From: Streptomyces sp. SPB162
GTDB lineage: Bacteria; Actinomycetota; Actinomycetes; Streptomycetales; Streptomycetaceae
Direction: 5' to 3'
Length of the DNA: 64,000 nt
Assembly: GCF_029504575.1 (NCBI RefSeq)
Contig: NZ_JAQFII010000001.1
Coordinates: forward strand, 3,231,001 to 3,295,000
Below the pieces are notes generated by a model. It saw nothing but the letters and a program-made list of their open reading frames with translations. It was not told the DNA's origin and ran no database searches. Shown piece by piece: positions 8,526 through 16,229 of this stretch. Positions within the stretch are counted from its first letter, which is position 1, and each line of letters opens with the position of its first letter. Position numbers and translations under genes: made by a program.

Positions 8526-9394
8526 ATGGTGGAGAGCAGCGGTACGCGGGCCGACATCGGCGTCATCGGCGGGTCCGGTTTCTACTCGTTCCTCGAGGAT
8601 GTGACCGAGATCACGGTGGAGACCCCCTATGGTCCGCCGAGCGACTCGCTCTTCCTCGGCGAAGTGGCCGGGCGGCGGGTGGCCTTCCTGCCGCGACACG
8701 GCCGCGGGCACCACCTGCCGCCGCACCGCATCAACTACCGCGCCAACCTGTGGGCGCTGCGCTCGGTCGGCGCGCGCCAGGTGCTCGGCCCGTGCGCGGT
8801 GGCCTCGGCCCGTGCGCGGTGGGCGGCCTGCGCGCGGAGTTCGGCCCCGGCACCCTGCTGGTGCCCGACCAGCTCGTGGACCGCACGAAATCGCGCGTCC
8901 AGACGTACTTCGACGGTGAGGCGCTGCCGGACGGCAGCCGGCCGAACGTCGTGCACGTGTCGCTGGCCGACCCGTACTGCCCGGTGGGACGCCGGGTCGC
9001 GGTGGACACCGCGCGGGCGGGCGGCTGGGAGGCGGTCGACGGCGGGACGCTCGTCGTCGTCGAGGGGCCCCGGTTCTCCACCCGCGCGGAGTCGCGGTGG
9101 CATGCGGCGCAGGGCTGGTCGGTGGTCGGTATGACCGGGCACCCCGAGGCGATCCTCGCCCGGGAACTCGGGCTCTGCTACACGTCCCTGACGCTGGTGA
9201 CGGACCTGGACGCGGGCGCCGAGACGGGCGAAGGCGTCTCGCACGAGGAGGTCCTGGAGGTCTTCGCGGCGAACGTCGACCGGATGCGGACCGTGCTGTT
9301 CAACGTGGTCGGCGGTCTGCCGCCGATCGCGGAGCGGAAGTGCCTGTGCGTGGACCCGTGGGGCGGGCAGGAGCCGGGGATCGCGCTGCCGTAG
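8526..9394 (+). pseudogene. mtnP: S-methyl-5'-thioadenosine phosphorylase, frameshifted by a 20-bp duplication
   Basis: The intact enzyme splits methylthioadenosine into adenine and methylthioribose-1-phosphate (methionine salvage). The N-terminal half (ATG 8526, AGGGTGA upstream) reads ADIGVIGGSGFYSFL, LPRHGRGHHLPPH and NYRANLWALRSVGARQVLGPCAV, all typical. The remainder, GGLRAEFGPGTLLVPDQLVDRT through EGPRFSTRAES and LVTDLDAGAETGEGVSHEEVL, continues in another frame. The break is caused by a tandem copy of CTCGGCCCGTGCGCGGTGGC at 8784-8823, which adds 20 bp. Deleting one copy restores a normal full-length enzyme of about 280 residues. Either a recent inactivation, a phase-variable switch or an assembly error. 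Confidence 0.88.
8784..8823. repeat. 20-bp tandem duplication inside mtnP
   Basis: Units 8784-8803 and 8804-8823 are identical in their first 19 bases (CTCGGCCCGTGCGCGGTGG) and differ only in the last. The extra 20 bp shifts the reading frame. Confidence 0.95.
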
Positions 9395-9545
9395 GGGTCC
9401 GGTGGCTCGCGGGGTCGGTGGGTCGCGGGGACGGCGGGTCGCAGGCGGCGGGTCGCGGGGACGGCGGTTCGCGGGCGACGGTTCGCGGGGTCGGTGGCTC
9501 GCGAGGTCTGTGGGTCGCGGGCGGCGGTTCGCGGGCGACGGTGGT
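9395..9545. repeat. Degenerate GC-rich minisatellite after mtnP
   Basis: Begins right after the mtnP stop. It consists of roughly ten imperfect units built on GGTCGCGGGGACGGC, GGTTCGCGGGCGAC and GGTGGCTCGCGGGGTC. The rest of the gap to 9693 contains a single TTATCCACA (9587-9595) and nothing else I can assign. Confidence 0.75.
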
Positions 9546-9693
9546 CTCACCCGCGCGGGTGACGGCACTTCTCCACCGCCGATGAGTTATCCACAGGCCT
9601 GGAACTGCCGACGGCGGGATGCGGGATCGTAGAGGTCTCAGCCGCGGGGGCCCATCCGGATCTCCGCGGAGATCCTCCGAGGCGGTGACTCCC

Positions 9694-9966
9694 ATGCCTG
9701 CTCCTGCCGATCCCGAACCCGACAGCGACCCCGGCCCCTCCCCCACCGCGGCCGCGCCCGCGCCCGCCCACGCCCTCCCCGATTCGTACGCGCTGCCGCG
9801 CCGCCCGGTGCCGTCCTTCCCACCGATCCGGGCCGGCCGCGGTCGCGGGCGGATCCGGCTGTGGACGGCGCCGCACCGTGGACGGCGGTTGGTGGCCGCG
9901 GGGCTGGCGATGACCGCCGCCGTGCTGGCGACCACCGTGCCGCACCGTCAACTCCCCTGGTGGTGA
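9694..9966 (+). CDS. Short hypothetical protein, possibly an N-terminal remnant of a SAF-domain protein
   Basis: Ninety residues: a Pro/Ala-rich start (MPAPADPEPDSDPGPSP), a basic stretch (GRGRGRIRLWTAPHRGRRL) and one hydrophobic segment (VAAGLAMTAAVLATTV) ending HRQLPWW. A purine-rich site (AGGCGGTGA) precedes the ATG. In other Streptomyces this position upstream of mscL, as I recall, holds a larger protein with this kind of basic-plus-transmembrane N-terminus followed by a SAF (FlgA/RcpC-like) domain. Here the frame stops just after the membrane segment and mscL begins 113 bp later, so the SAF part appears deleted. It may be non-functional. Confidence 0.5.
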   Translation: MPAPADPEPDSDPGPSPTAAAPAPAHALPDSYALPRRPVPSFPPIRAGRGRGRIRLWTAPHRGRRLVAAGLAMTAAVLATTVPHRQLPWW

Positions 9967-10079
9967 AGCGGTGTTGACTCACCCTTTCGTGTGCACGGAT
10001 TGGACACCCCGCTCCCGGAATGCCGTAGGTTGCGGCACTTGCTGTGCCGTCGACCGTGCGTGCGGAAAGAGAGAATCCA

Positions 10080-10538
10080 TTGAGCGACGAGAAGCAGGGC
10101 GGGGTCCTGAGCGGCTTCAGGGAATTCCTGATGCGCGGGAACGTGGTCGACCTGGCCGTCGCCGTCGTCATCGGCGCCGCGTTCACCTCGGTGGTGAACT
10201 CCGTGGTGAAGGGCATCATCAATCCGCTGGTCGGCGCCTTCGGCACCAAGGACCTGGAGCACTACCGCTCGTGCCTCAAGGGCCCGTGCGCGGTGAACGA
10301 CGCGGGCGACGCCGTGAGCGGTATCCCGATCCTCTGGGGCACGGTGCTCAGCGCGGTCCTCACGTTCCTGATCACCGCCGCGGTGGTCTACTTCCTGATG
10401 GTGCTGCCGATGTCCCGATACCTGGCCAGGAAGGCCGCGCGGGACCGGAAGGCGGCTGTTGTGCACGCGGAGGCCGAGGCCGCCGAGGTGGCGCTGCTGC
10501 GCGAGATCCGGGACGTGCTGGTGGCGCAGCGCGGCTGA
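10080..10538 (+). CDS. mscL: Large-conductance mechanosensitive channel MscL
   Basis: Homopentameric inner-membrane emergency valve opened by membrane tension during hypo-osmotic shock. The 152-residue product has the conserved start GFREFLMRGNVVDLAVAVVIGAAF (amphipathic helix plus first membrane span). An extracellular loop follows, then a second span LTFLITAAVVYFLMVLPM and a charged C-terminal helix (AEAEAAEVALLREIRDVL). I place the start at TTG 10080, giving SDEKQGGVLSGF; the GTG at 10044 would add 12 residues not typical of the family. It is convergent with the small gene that ends at 10540. Confidence 0.93.
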   Translation: MSDEKQGGVLSGFREFLMRGNVVDLAVAVVIGAAFTSVVNSVVKGIINPLVGAFGTKDLEHYRSCLKGPCAVNDAGDAVSGIPILWGTVLSAVLTFLITAAVVYFLMVLPMSRYLARKAARDRKAAVVHAEAEAAEVALLREIRDVLVAQRG

Positions 10539-10539
10539 G

Positions 10540-10752
10540 TCAGATGTGGTGCGGGGGCTTCTCGTCGAGGAAGCGGGCGAGATCGTCGCCCCCGCCGCCG
10601 GACGGCCGCTCGCCCCAGCCCCGGTCCGTGTCGTCGGACGACTGCCGGCTGAGCGGGTCGTCGAAGACGAGCGCGGCGGCCGGGTCGCGCCGCGGCTTCT
10701 CGGGCCGCGCCGCGGGCTGGGGGTCGGACTGGGGTACGGGAGCGGTGCTCAT
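10540..10752 (-). CDS. Conserved small actinobacterial protein (70 aa), function unknown
   Basis: Starts MSTAPVPQSDPQPAARPEKP, then DPAAALVFDDPLSRQSSDDTDRGWGE and ends DLARFLDEKPPHHI. The core LVFDDPL...DTDRGWGE and the C-terminal LARFLDEKPPHHI recur, to my memory, in many Streptomyces as a short stand-alone protein of unknown function. It is acidic with no membrane segment. Its stop overlaps the region right after mscL (convergent, 1 bp apart). Confidence 0.75.
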   Translation of the reverse strand: MSTAPVPQSDPQPAARPEKPRRDPAAALVFDDPLSRQSSDDTDRGWGERPSGGGGDDLARFLDEKPPHHI

Positions 10753-10804
10753 GCTTCCAGGGTACGGCGGCGGGCCCGCGGGACCGGTTGGGGCCGTCCT
10801 GTCA

Positions 10805-10950
10805 CGGGCACGTGCCCCGTCCCACCCGGGCCCCCGTCCCGCCCGAGGCCCCGTCCCGCCCGGGCCCCCGTTCCCGCCCGAGGCCCCGTCCCGCCCGGGC
10901 CCCCGTTCCCGCCCGGGGCCCCGTCCCGCCCGGGCCCCGTCGCAGCTCGT
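10805..10950. repeat. GC-rich minisatellite between two minus-strand genes
   Basis: Tandem array of units such as CCCGTCCCGCCCGGGCC and CCCGTTCCCGCCCGAGGCC, about eight imperfect copies with strong strand bias (C on the plus strand). It ends 5 bp before the stop codon of the membrane-protein gene at 10955. Confidence 0.85.
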
Positions 10951-10954
10951 CGCG

Positions 10955-11311
10955 TCAGCGGTCCTTCGGATCGAGCAGCCAGATACCCAGCACCACGAGG
11001 AAGGAGACCGAAAGGAAACCGGCACACCACCAGGCGATCGTCGTGTCGCCCCGCATCCACTCGTTGACGGCGGTCGACAGCGCCCACAGCTGGCCGATGA
11101 CGACCGTGATCGCCAGCATCAGCCGGGCGGAGAGTTTGGCGGAGCGTTCCGGGTCCTGGTCGGTGCCTGCGCCGGGGCCGGGGCCGGTGTGGCGCACGCG
11201 GGGGTCGCCGTAGCCGCTGGTCGGGCGGATCTGCGGGTAGCGCTCGCGCACCGGCCGGTTCAGCCGCGGCTGGTCGCTGCCCGGGTGGTAAGGCGGCGGG
11301 GTGTCCGTCAT
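10955..11311 (-). CDS. Small membrane protein, last gene of the molybdopterin-oxidoreductase operon
   Basis: 118 residues: a Pro/Arg-rich cytoplasmic N-terminus (MTDTPPPYHPGSDQPRLNRP) followed by two hydrophobic helices, LMLAITVVIGQLWALST and IAWWCAGFLSVSFLVVLGIWLL, ending DPKDR. No recognisable catalytic motif. Its ATG overlaps the stop of the Rieske gene (ATGA, 11308-11311), so it is translationally coupled and probably a membrane anchor or assembly subunit of that respiratory complex. This role is inferred from context only. Confidence 0.75.
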   Translation of the reverse strand: MTDTPPPYHPGSDQPRLNRPVRERYPQIRPTSGYGDPRVRHTGPGPGAGTDQDPERSAKLSARLMLAITVVIGQLWALSTAVNEWMRGDTTIAWWCAGFLSVSFLVVLGIWLLDPKDR

Positions 11312-11949
11312 ACGCGTCCTTCCTCGGTGGTGAGGCCCTTCGCCCGGGCGCCCGGGCAGCCGAGTTGGGCCGCCACCTCGGGGCGGGACTGCCGCAGCTC
11401 GCGGCAGAGCCCTTCCTCGGCGCTCTCTCCGGAGCGGGCGGTGCCGACCGCCCAGACGCTGCCGTCCGTGCGCTCGACGAGGACCACTTTGGGCAGTCCG
11501 CGTGGTGGCGGGCCGGCGGTGACGTCGCCGGTGCGGGCGTCGAAGACTCCCTCGTGGCATGGGCAGTACAGCTCGCCCTCGCTGCCCCGCTCCTTCCGCC
11601 ACAACACCGCGCAGGCCAGGTGGGTGCAGATCGCGGAGTAGCCGACGAGCGTGCCGTCGGTCATCCGTACCGCGACCGCCCGGTCGTCCTCGCCCGGGTA
11701 GCGGAAGGCGAGGGACTGACCGCGTTCGATGCGGTCGGCGATCTTCTTCGGGTCGGCCGTGCCGTCACCGTGCCGGTGCAGCACTCCCGCCGCGACGGCC
11801 ACCCCGCCGACGGCGAGACCGCCGGAGACGGTGGCGACGATCCGCAGGTAGTCGCGGCGGGTGGTCAGCGAGTCGGCGCTGATCCGGTCGCGCAGCGCGT
11901 CCTGCTCCGGGTCGGGGTGCGCGCCCGGCTGCCCAGTGGTGGTCGTCAT
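11308..11949 (-). CDS. Rieske 2Fe-2S protein with Tat-type N-terminus
   Basis: 213 residues. A twin-arginine start (LTTRRDYLRIVATVSGGLAVGG) precedes one hydrophobic helix, so the domain is probably translocated folded by Tat. The [2Fe-2S] ligands are in CTHLAC and, about 15 residues later, CPCHEG, the classical CxH...CxxH pattern. The C-terminal extension (ESAEEGLCRELRQSRPEVAAQLGCPG) is unusual and includes two further Cys. It overlaps the ferredoxin-type gene upstream and the small membrane gene downstream by 4 bp each. As part of the operon it likely passes electrons between the cytochrome b-like subunit and the iron-sulfur subunit; direction unknown. Confidence 0.9.
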   Translation of the reverse strand: MTTTTGQPGAHPDPEQDALRDRISADSLTTRRDYLRIVATVSGGLAVGGVAVAAGVLHRHGDGTADPKKIADRIERGQSLAFRYPGEDDRAVAVRMTDGTLVGYSAICTHLACAVLWRKERGSEGELYCPCHEGVFDARTGDVTAGPPPRGLPKVVLVERTDGSVWAVGTARSGESAEEGLCRELRQSRPEVAAQLGCPGARAKGLTTEEGRV

Positions 11950-12545
11950 CGGACATCGACCCCGTTCACCTGGACGATCGGCAGCCCGCCGGGCACCGGC
12001 CACCGCACCTTGTCCGCCGGGACGACCATCGCCACCCCGGTCTTCACCATCACGTCGCCGAACGCGAAGGAGTCGGCGACCTCGACACCGGGCCGCTCGG
12101 CCTGCAACTCCTCGAGCGTTCCGTAGAACAGCGCGCCGGTCGGGCAGACCGTGGCGCACATGGGGGCGAGGCCGTACTCGGTGCGGTCGTAGCAGAGGTT
12201 GCACTTCATCTGGAGCTTCGCCTGCAGATCGATCTTCGGGATGCCGAAGGGGCAGGCGTTGACGCAGTTGGCGCAGCCGATGCAGCGGGTCAGGTCCGCC
12301 TCCTGCACCACCCCGTCGGGGGTGATGAGGATCGCGTCGGCCGGGCAGACCTCGGCGCAGGGCGCGACGGGATCCTCGCAGTGCATGCAGACGCTGGGAA
12401 GGGAGGCGACGCTGAGCCCCTGGTCGGGGTAGTCGAGGTGGATCATCGACTTGCCCCGGTGCGAGTCGCATTCGCGGCAGGCGGAGACGCAGGCCTGGCA
12501 GCCGATGCAGCGGCCCGGGTCGATGAAGATCGTCCGTCCCATCAT
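11946..12545 (-). CDS. 4Fe-4S dicluster/polyferredoxin electron-transfer subunit (HybA/FdnH/NrfC-like)
   Basis: 199 residues containing four cysteine clusters in order: CIGCQACVSAC, CMHCEDPVAPCAEVC, CIGCANCVNACPFG and CNLCYDR...CATVCPTG. This is the usual arrangement for the four [4Fe-4S] centres in beta subunits of molybdopterin oxidoreductases. There is no signal peptide. The ATG at 12545 (second ATG at 12542) lies 7 bp after the stop of the catalytic subunit and the 3' end overlaps the Rieske start by 4 bp. It presumably wires the molybdenum subunit to the membrane partner. Confidence 0.92.
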   Translation of the reverse strand: MMGRTIFIDPGRCIGCQACVSACRECDSHRGKSMIHLDYPDQGLSVASLPSVCMHCEDPVAPCAEVCPADAILITPDGVVQEADLTRCIGCANCVNACPFGIPKIDLQAKLQMKCNLCYDRTEYGLAPMCATVCPTGALFYGTLEELQAERPGVEVADSFAFGDVMVKTGVAMVVPADKVRWPVPGGLPIVQVNGVDVR

Positions 12546-12552
12546 GGCCGGA

Positions 12553-14865
12553 TCAGCTCCTTTCCGACGTGCCCCGGCCCTGGGGGGCCGTGGGCGGGAA
12601 GGGTTCGGTGCGCGATACCTGCGTCTCCGGATAAGCCTCGCGGCCCGGCGGCACCGGTGGCGCGGGGACCTGGTCGAGCGCTTCGGCGGCTTCGACCCGG
12701 GCGGCGCAGACCTTGTACTCCGGGATTTTGGAGCGGGGGTCGAGGGCGTCGATCGTGAGCACGTTCGCCGCCGTGGGGGCGGGCCAGTGATAGGGGATGA
12801 AGACCGTGTCGGGACGGATCGAGTCGACCACCAGCGCCGGGTACACGGTGCTGCCGCGGCGGGTGACCACCCGCACCGGGTCACCGTTGCGGAAGCCGTG
12901 CGAGGGGTGCACCTCGACCCAGGGGCGCGGGGTCTGCTCGACCAGGGCGCCCAGCCTGCGGGTCTGGTTGCCGGACAGGAAGTGCGCGACGGTACGGCCG
13001 GTGGTGAGCGAGAGCGGGAACTCGTCGCTGTACGGGTCCATCGGCGGATGCCACTCCACGACCTGCAGATGGATCATGCCGTCCTCGTGGTACGTCCTCC
13101 CGTTCTCGAACAGCCGCGGGGTGCCGGGATGATCGGTGGAAGGGCAGGGCCACGCGATGCCGCCGGTCTCCTCCAGCCGCTCGTAGGTGATGCCGTAGTA
13201 GTCGTTGACGGTGCCGGCGGACGCGATCCGCAGCTCGTCGAAGACCTCGCGGGAGCCCGCGAAGGCGAACTTGTCGCCCTCGCCGAGCCGTCGGGCCAGC
13301 TCGCACATCACCCACGTGTCGGTCCGCACCCCGGGTGGCGGGTCCTGCGCCTTGTTGTGCTTGACGACGCGTGCCTCGGCGTTGGCCATCACGCCCTCGT
13401 CCTCCGCCCAGGTGGTGACGGGGAAGACGACGTGCGCGTTCTCGGCCGTCTCGGAGAGGAAGAAGTCCAGCTGGGCGTGGAACTCCAGCTTGTCGTAACC
13501 GTCCTTGACGACCTGGTGGTTCGGGAGGGAGACGAAGGGGTTGTTGCAGGTGCCGATGAGGCCGCGGATCTCACCGCGCCGCATCTGGTAGACCATCTCC
13601 ATCATGGAGGTGCCGGCCTGCGGCAGTTCGGACTCCTCGATCCCCCAGATCTCACAGATCTGCCGGCGGTGCTCCGGGTTCAGGATCGAGCGCCCACCGG
13701 GCAGCAGGTCGGACTTCTGACCGTGCTCGCGGCCGCCCTGCCCGTTGCCCTGGCCGGTGATCGTCCCGTAGCCGGCACCCTGCCTGCCGATGTTCCCGGT
13801 GGCGACGCACAGGTTGATGATGCTGAGGCAGTTCTCGACGCCCTGGCTGTGGTGCTCGACGCCGCGCGCGTGCCAGGCCATCGCGTTCTCCGCGCCGCCG
13901 AACAGCCGCGCCACCTGCTCGACGTGGTCGACCGTCACCCCGCACGTCTCGGCGGCCCGCTCCGGCGGGTAGCCGGCGACGGCCGCACGGACCTGCTCCC
14001 AGCCGGTGGCGTGCGCGGCGAGGTACTCCTCGTCGACGAGCCCCTCACGGATCACCACGTGCAGCACGGCGTTGAAGAACGCCGAGTCGGTGCCGGGCCT
14101 GATCGGCACGTGCAGGTCGGCGGTGCGGGCGATCGGGGTCTCGCGCGGGTCGATGACGATCAGCTTCGCGCCCCGGTCCCGCGCTCCCCAGATGTACTGG
14201 GTCATGACGGGGAAGCACTCGCCGACGTTCGACCCGGCGATGAGCAGGCAGTCGCTCAGCAGGATGTCGGAGAACGGGTTGCCGGCCCGGTCGATCCCGA
14301 AGGCCAGCTTGTTGGCGCCCGCCGCGCTGACCATGCAGAGCCGGCCGTTGTAGTCGACGTGCTTGGACTTCAGCGCCACCCGGGCGAACTTGCCGACCAG
14401 ATACGTCTTCTCCGAGAACAGACTCGCGCCGCCGAGCATCCCGAAGGAGTCGTGGCCGGTCTCCCGCTGGATCCGGCGGATCTCCGAGACGGTGAAGTCC
14501 AGCGCCTCCTCCCAGCTCGCCTCCCGCAGCGGCTCCTCACGCGAGCGCCGCAGCAGCGGAGCGGTCAGCCGGTCGGGGTGGTTGACCTGCTGGTACGCGC
14601 TGATGCCCTTGGGGCACAGCCGCATCCGGTTGATGTCGTGGTCGCGCGGCTCGACGCCGAAGACCTTGCCGTGCCTGTCCACCCGCAGGTACATCCCGCA
14701 CTGCACTCCGCAGAAACAGCAGTGCGTGGGCACGAGCGTCTCGCCGTTCTGGTCGGCGTGCCACTTGTCGGCCGGGATGCCGCCCGCGTCGCGGAACCCG
14801 CGGGTGCCGGGCGGGGCGATGGCCGGGTCGATCGGCAGGGGCGGCCTGGTCGGCGTGTCCGTCAC
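12553..14865 (-). CDS. Molybdopterin oxidoreductase catalytic subunit (NasA/FdhF-like)
   Basis: 770 residues, cytoplasmic by sequence (no signal). Residues about 48-56 contain CCFCGVQC, the N-terminal [4Fe-4S] motif, followed by RLCPKGISAYQQVNHPDRLT. The presumed molybdenum ligand is the Cys in NGRLCMVSAAGANK. The following residue is Met, as in nitrate reductases of the NapA/NasA group, rather than the His common in formate dehydrogenases. The downstream blocks NVGECFPVM, GTGNIGRQGAGYGTITGQGN-type pterin-binding sequence and the C-terminal FLSGNQTRR domain are intact. The start GTG 14865 overlaps the stop of the cytochrome b-like gene (GTGA). Substrate (nitrate, formate or another oxyanion) cannot be decided from sequence. 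Confidence 0.9.
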   Translation of the reverse strand: MTDTPTRPPLPIDPAIAPPGTRGFRDAGGIPADKWHADQNGETLVPTHCCFCGVQCGMYLRVDRHGKVFGVEPRDHDINRMRLCPKGISAYQQVNHPDRLTAPLLRRSREEPLREASWEEALDFTVSEIRRIQRETGHDSFGMLGGASLFSEKTYLVGKFARVALKSKHVDYNGRLCMVSAAGANKLAFGIDRAGNPFSDILLSDCLLIAGSNVGECFPVMTQYIWGARDRGAKLIVIDPRETPIARTADLHVPIRPGTDSAFFNAVLHVVIREGLVDEEYLAAHATGWEQVRAAVAGYPPERAAETCGVTVDHVEQVARLFGGAENAMAWHARGVEHHSQGVENCLSIINLCVATGNIGRQGAGYGTITGQGNGQGGREHGQKSDLLPGGRSILNPEHRRQICEIWGIEESELPQAGTSMMEMVYQMRRGEIRGLIGTCNNPFVSLPNHQVVKDGYDKLEFHAQLDFFLSETAENAHVVFPVTTWAEDEGVMANAEARVVKHNKAQDPPPGVRTDTWVMCELARRLGEGDKFAFAGSREVFDELRIASAGTVNDYYGITYERLEETGGIAWPCPSTDHPGTPRLFENGRTYHEDGMIHLQVVEWHPPMDPYSDEFPLSLTTGRTVAHFLSGNQTRRLGALVEQTPRPWVEVHPSHGFRNGDPVRVVTRRGSTVYPALVVDSIRPDTVFIPYHWPAPTAANVLTIDALDPRSKIPEYKVCAARVEAAEALDQVPAPPVPPGREAYPETQVSRTEPFPPTAPQGRGTSERS

Positions 14866-16001
14866 TTGAAGCCCCGCTTCACCTGGGAGAGGTAGGCGCT
14901 GCCGCGCAGCGCCCGCTTGCAGCGCGGGCAGTACTCGGCCCATGCGTCGAAACCGAGGTTCAGATCGCGCATCGTGCCGCGCAGGTTCTCGACATACGGG
15001 GCGGTGTCGATCGGCTCTCGGCAGCGCCGGCAGTGGAAGACCTTCTCGTCCTGCCGGGCGGTGTACTTGAACAGCTGCATGCCGACGGCGGCGGGGCGCT
15101 GCACGATGTGGAAGAACTTCCCGAAGGGGATGTAGATGAGGGTGAAGACCACCGACACCATGTGCAGCAGCGCCAGGAACTCGTAGCCGCCGCCGTGCAG
15201 CAGCACGCTGGAGAAGGTCAGCAGGAGTCCGGTGACGGAGATGGTGATCAGCGCGATGAGCGGGACGAAGTCGTACGCGAAGCGCTGCCCGGTGATCGCC
15301 CCGCGGTCCTTCATCCGGCGCCAGAGGAAGTAGCCGGCGCCGGGGATGACCAGCACCGCGGCGAGGTCGAGGCCGTGGAACATCGCCCAGCCGAAGAACG
15401 ACGCGGAGTCGTAGCCGAGCACCTTGACGCCCCACAGCCGCATCTCGTAGCCGGGTCCGGACCCGGTGCCGGACGTGAAGGTGAACCAGCCCCAGGTGAG
15501 CGGAAAGGTGATCACCGCGGCGAGGAGGCAGCCCCAGAACATCAGTTGGTGCGCGAGCCAGCGGCCGTGCGAGCGCGCGCCCAGGAACTTCTGGAAGCCC
15601 AGGTACGTGATGATCATCTTCGGCAGCGCGGTGGGCGCCCTGCGGAAGTTCGCGACGGAGAAGAAGCTGCGCCGGCCCTGCCGGAACAGCCGTCGGGCGG
15701 CGGGCGCCGAGACCCAGACCGTATAGCGGTAGGTGACGCCGAAGGCGAGGAAGACCGTGGCGACCGTGTACGGGATCAGCGCGGAGTCGAAGTCCTCGAG
15801 CCCACGGCTGCCGAGCACGATGGCGGCGAGCAGCAGGACGGCGACGGCGGTGGCGACGAGCGAGGCCCGGGTGGTCGGCGACCGCCCGGCCGTACCGGAA
15901 CCCGCGGGCGGCGGCCCGGCCGAGGCGCCGGCCACGGCGGTGGCCGTGCCGCCACCCCCGGCCGCCGGAGTCTGCGCCGTGGGAGGTTCGGGTTGCTGCA
16001 C
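14862..16001 (-). CDS. Cytochrome b-type membrane subunit with C-terminal metal-binding motifs
   Basis: First gene of the five-gene oxidoreductase operon, start GTG 16001. A Pro/Ala-rich cytoplasmic leader of about 45 residues is followed by at least five hydrophobic helices: LVATAVAVLLLAAIVLG, YTVATVFLAFGVTYRY, HQLMFWGCLLAAVITFPL, FVPLIALITISVTGLLLTF and LLHMVSVVFTLIYIPFG. Several His residues lie in the helices, as expected for a haem b quinol-oxidising or -reducing subunit. After the last helix a soluble tail carries CRRCREPID and YCPRCKRAL, two CxxC pairs likely to bind zinc or an Fe-S centre. It should link the complex to the quinone pool. Often mis-named as an MFS protein. Confidence 0.75.
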   Translation of the reverse strand: MQQPEPPTAQTPAAGGGGTATAVAGASAGPPPAGSGTAGRSPTTRASLVATAVAVLLLAAIVLGSRGLEDFDSALIPYTVATVFLAFGVTYRYTVWVSAPAARRLFRQGRRSFFSVANFRRAPTALPKMIITYLGFQKFLGARSHGRWLAHQLMFWGCLLAAVITFPLTWGWFTFTSGTGSGPGYEMRLWGVKVLGYDSASFFGWAMFHGLDLAAVLVIPGAGYFLWRRMKDRGAITGQRFAYDFVPLIALITISVTGLLLTFSSVLLHGGGYEFLALLHMVSVVFTLIYIPFGKFFHIVQRPAAVGMQLFKYTARQDEKVFHCRRCREPIDTAPYVENLRGTMRDLNLGFDAWAEYCPRCKRALRGSAYLSQVKRGFK

Positions 16002-16229
16002 GGGCTGGCTCCGTTCGACTGCGCACCTGCCGGACGGCGGGATCCGATCGTAGGCAATCTACGGACAAACCGTGCATAAGGTAGTGATTGGTGCCCTGAT
16101 GGACTACAGGACACCCGTCACCGCGTCCCGGCAGCCTGATCTGGACGCAGCAGCGCCGGCGCCCCCAAGCGTCGGCGGGGAGAAACCCCAAGCGCCGGTT
16201 TGGGAGAGCCCTGCGGCTATACCTGGGCC

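Noticed and set aside
9587..9595. TTATCCACA, identical to a DnaA box
   Set aside because: Single copy in a gap beside repeats, with no cluster of boxes, no AT-rich unwinding region and no dnaA or dnaN nearby; not an origin.
12553..16191. One 1212-codon open frame spanning the molybdopterin subunit and beyond
   Set aside because: Only the part from 14865 reads as a real protein; the upstream stretch is the out-of-frame shadow of the cytochrome b-like gene, typical of high-GC DNA.
16150..16215. CCCAAGCG...TTTGGG repeats upstream of the Cds1-like gene as an operator
   Set aside because: Only a 5-bp stem and no second copy; too weak to claim.
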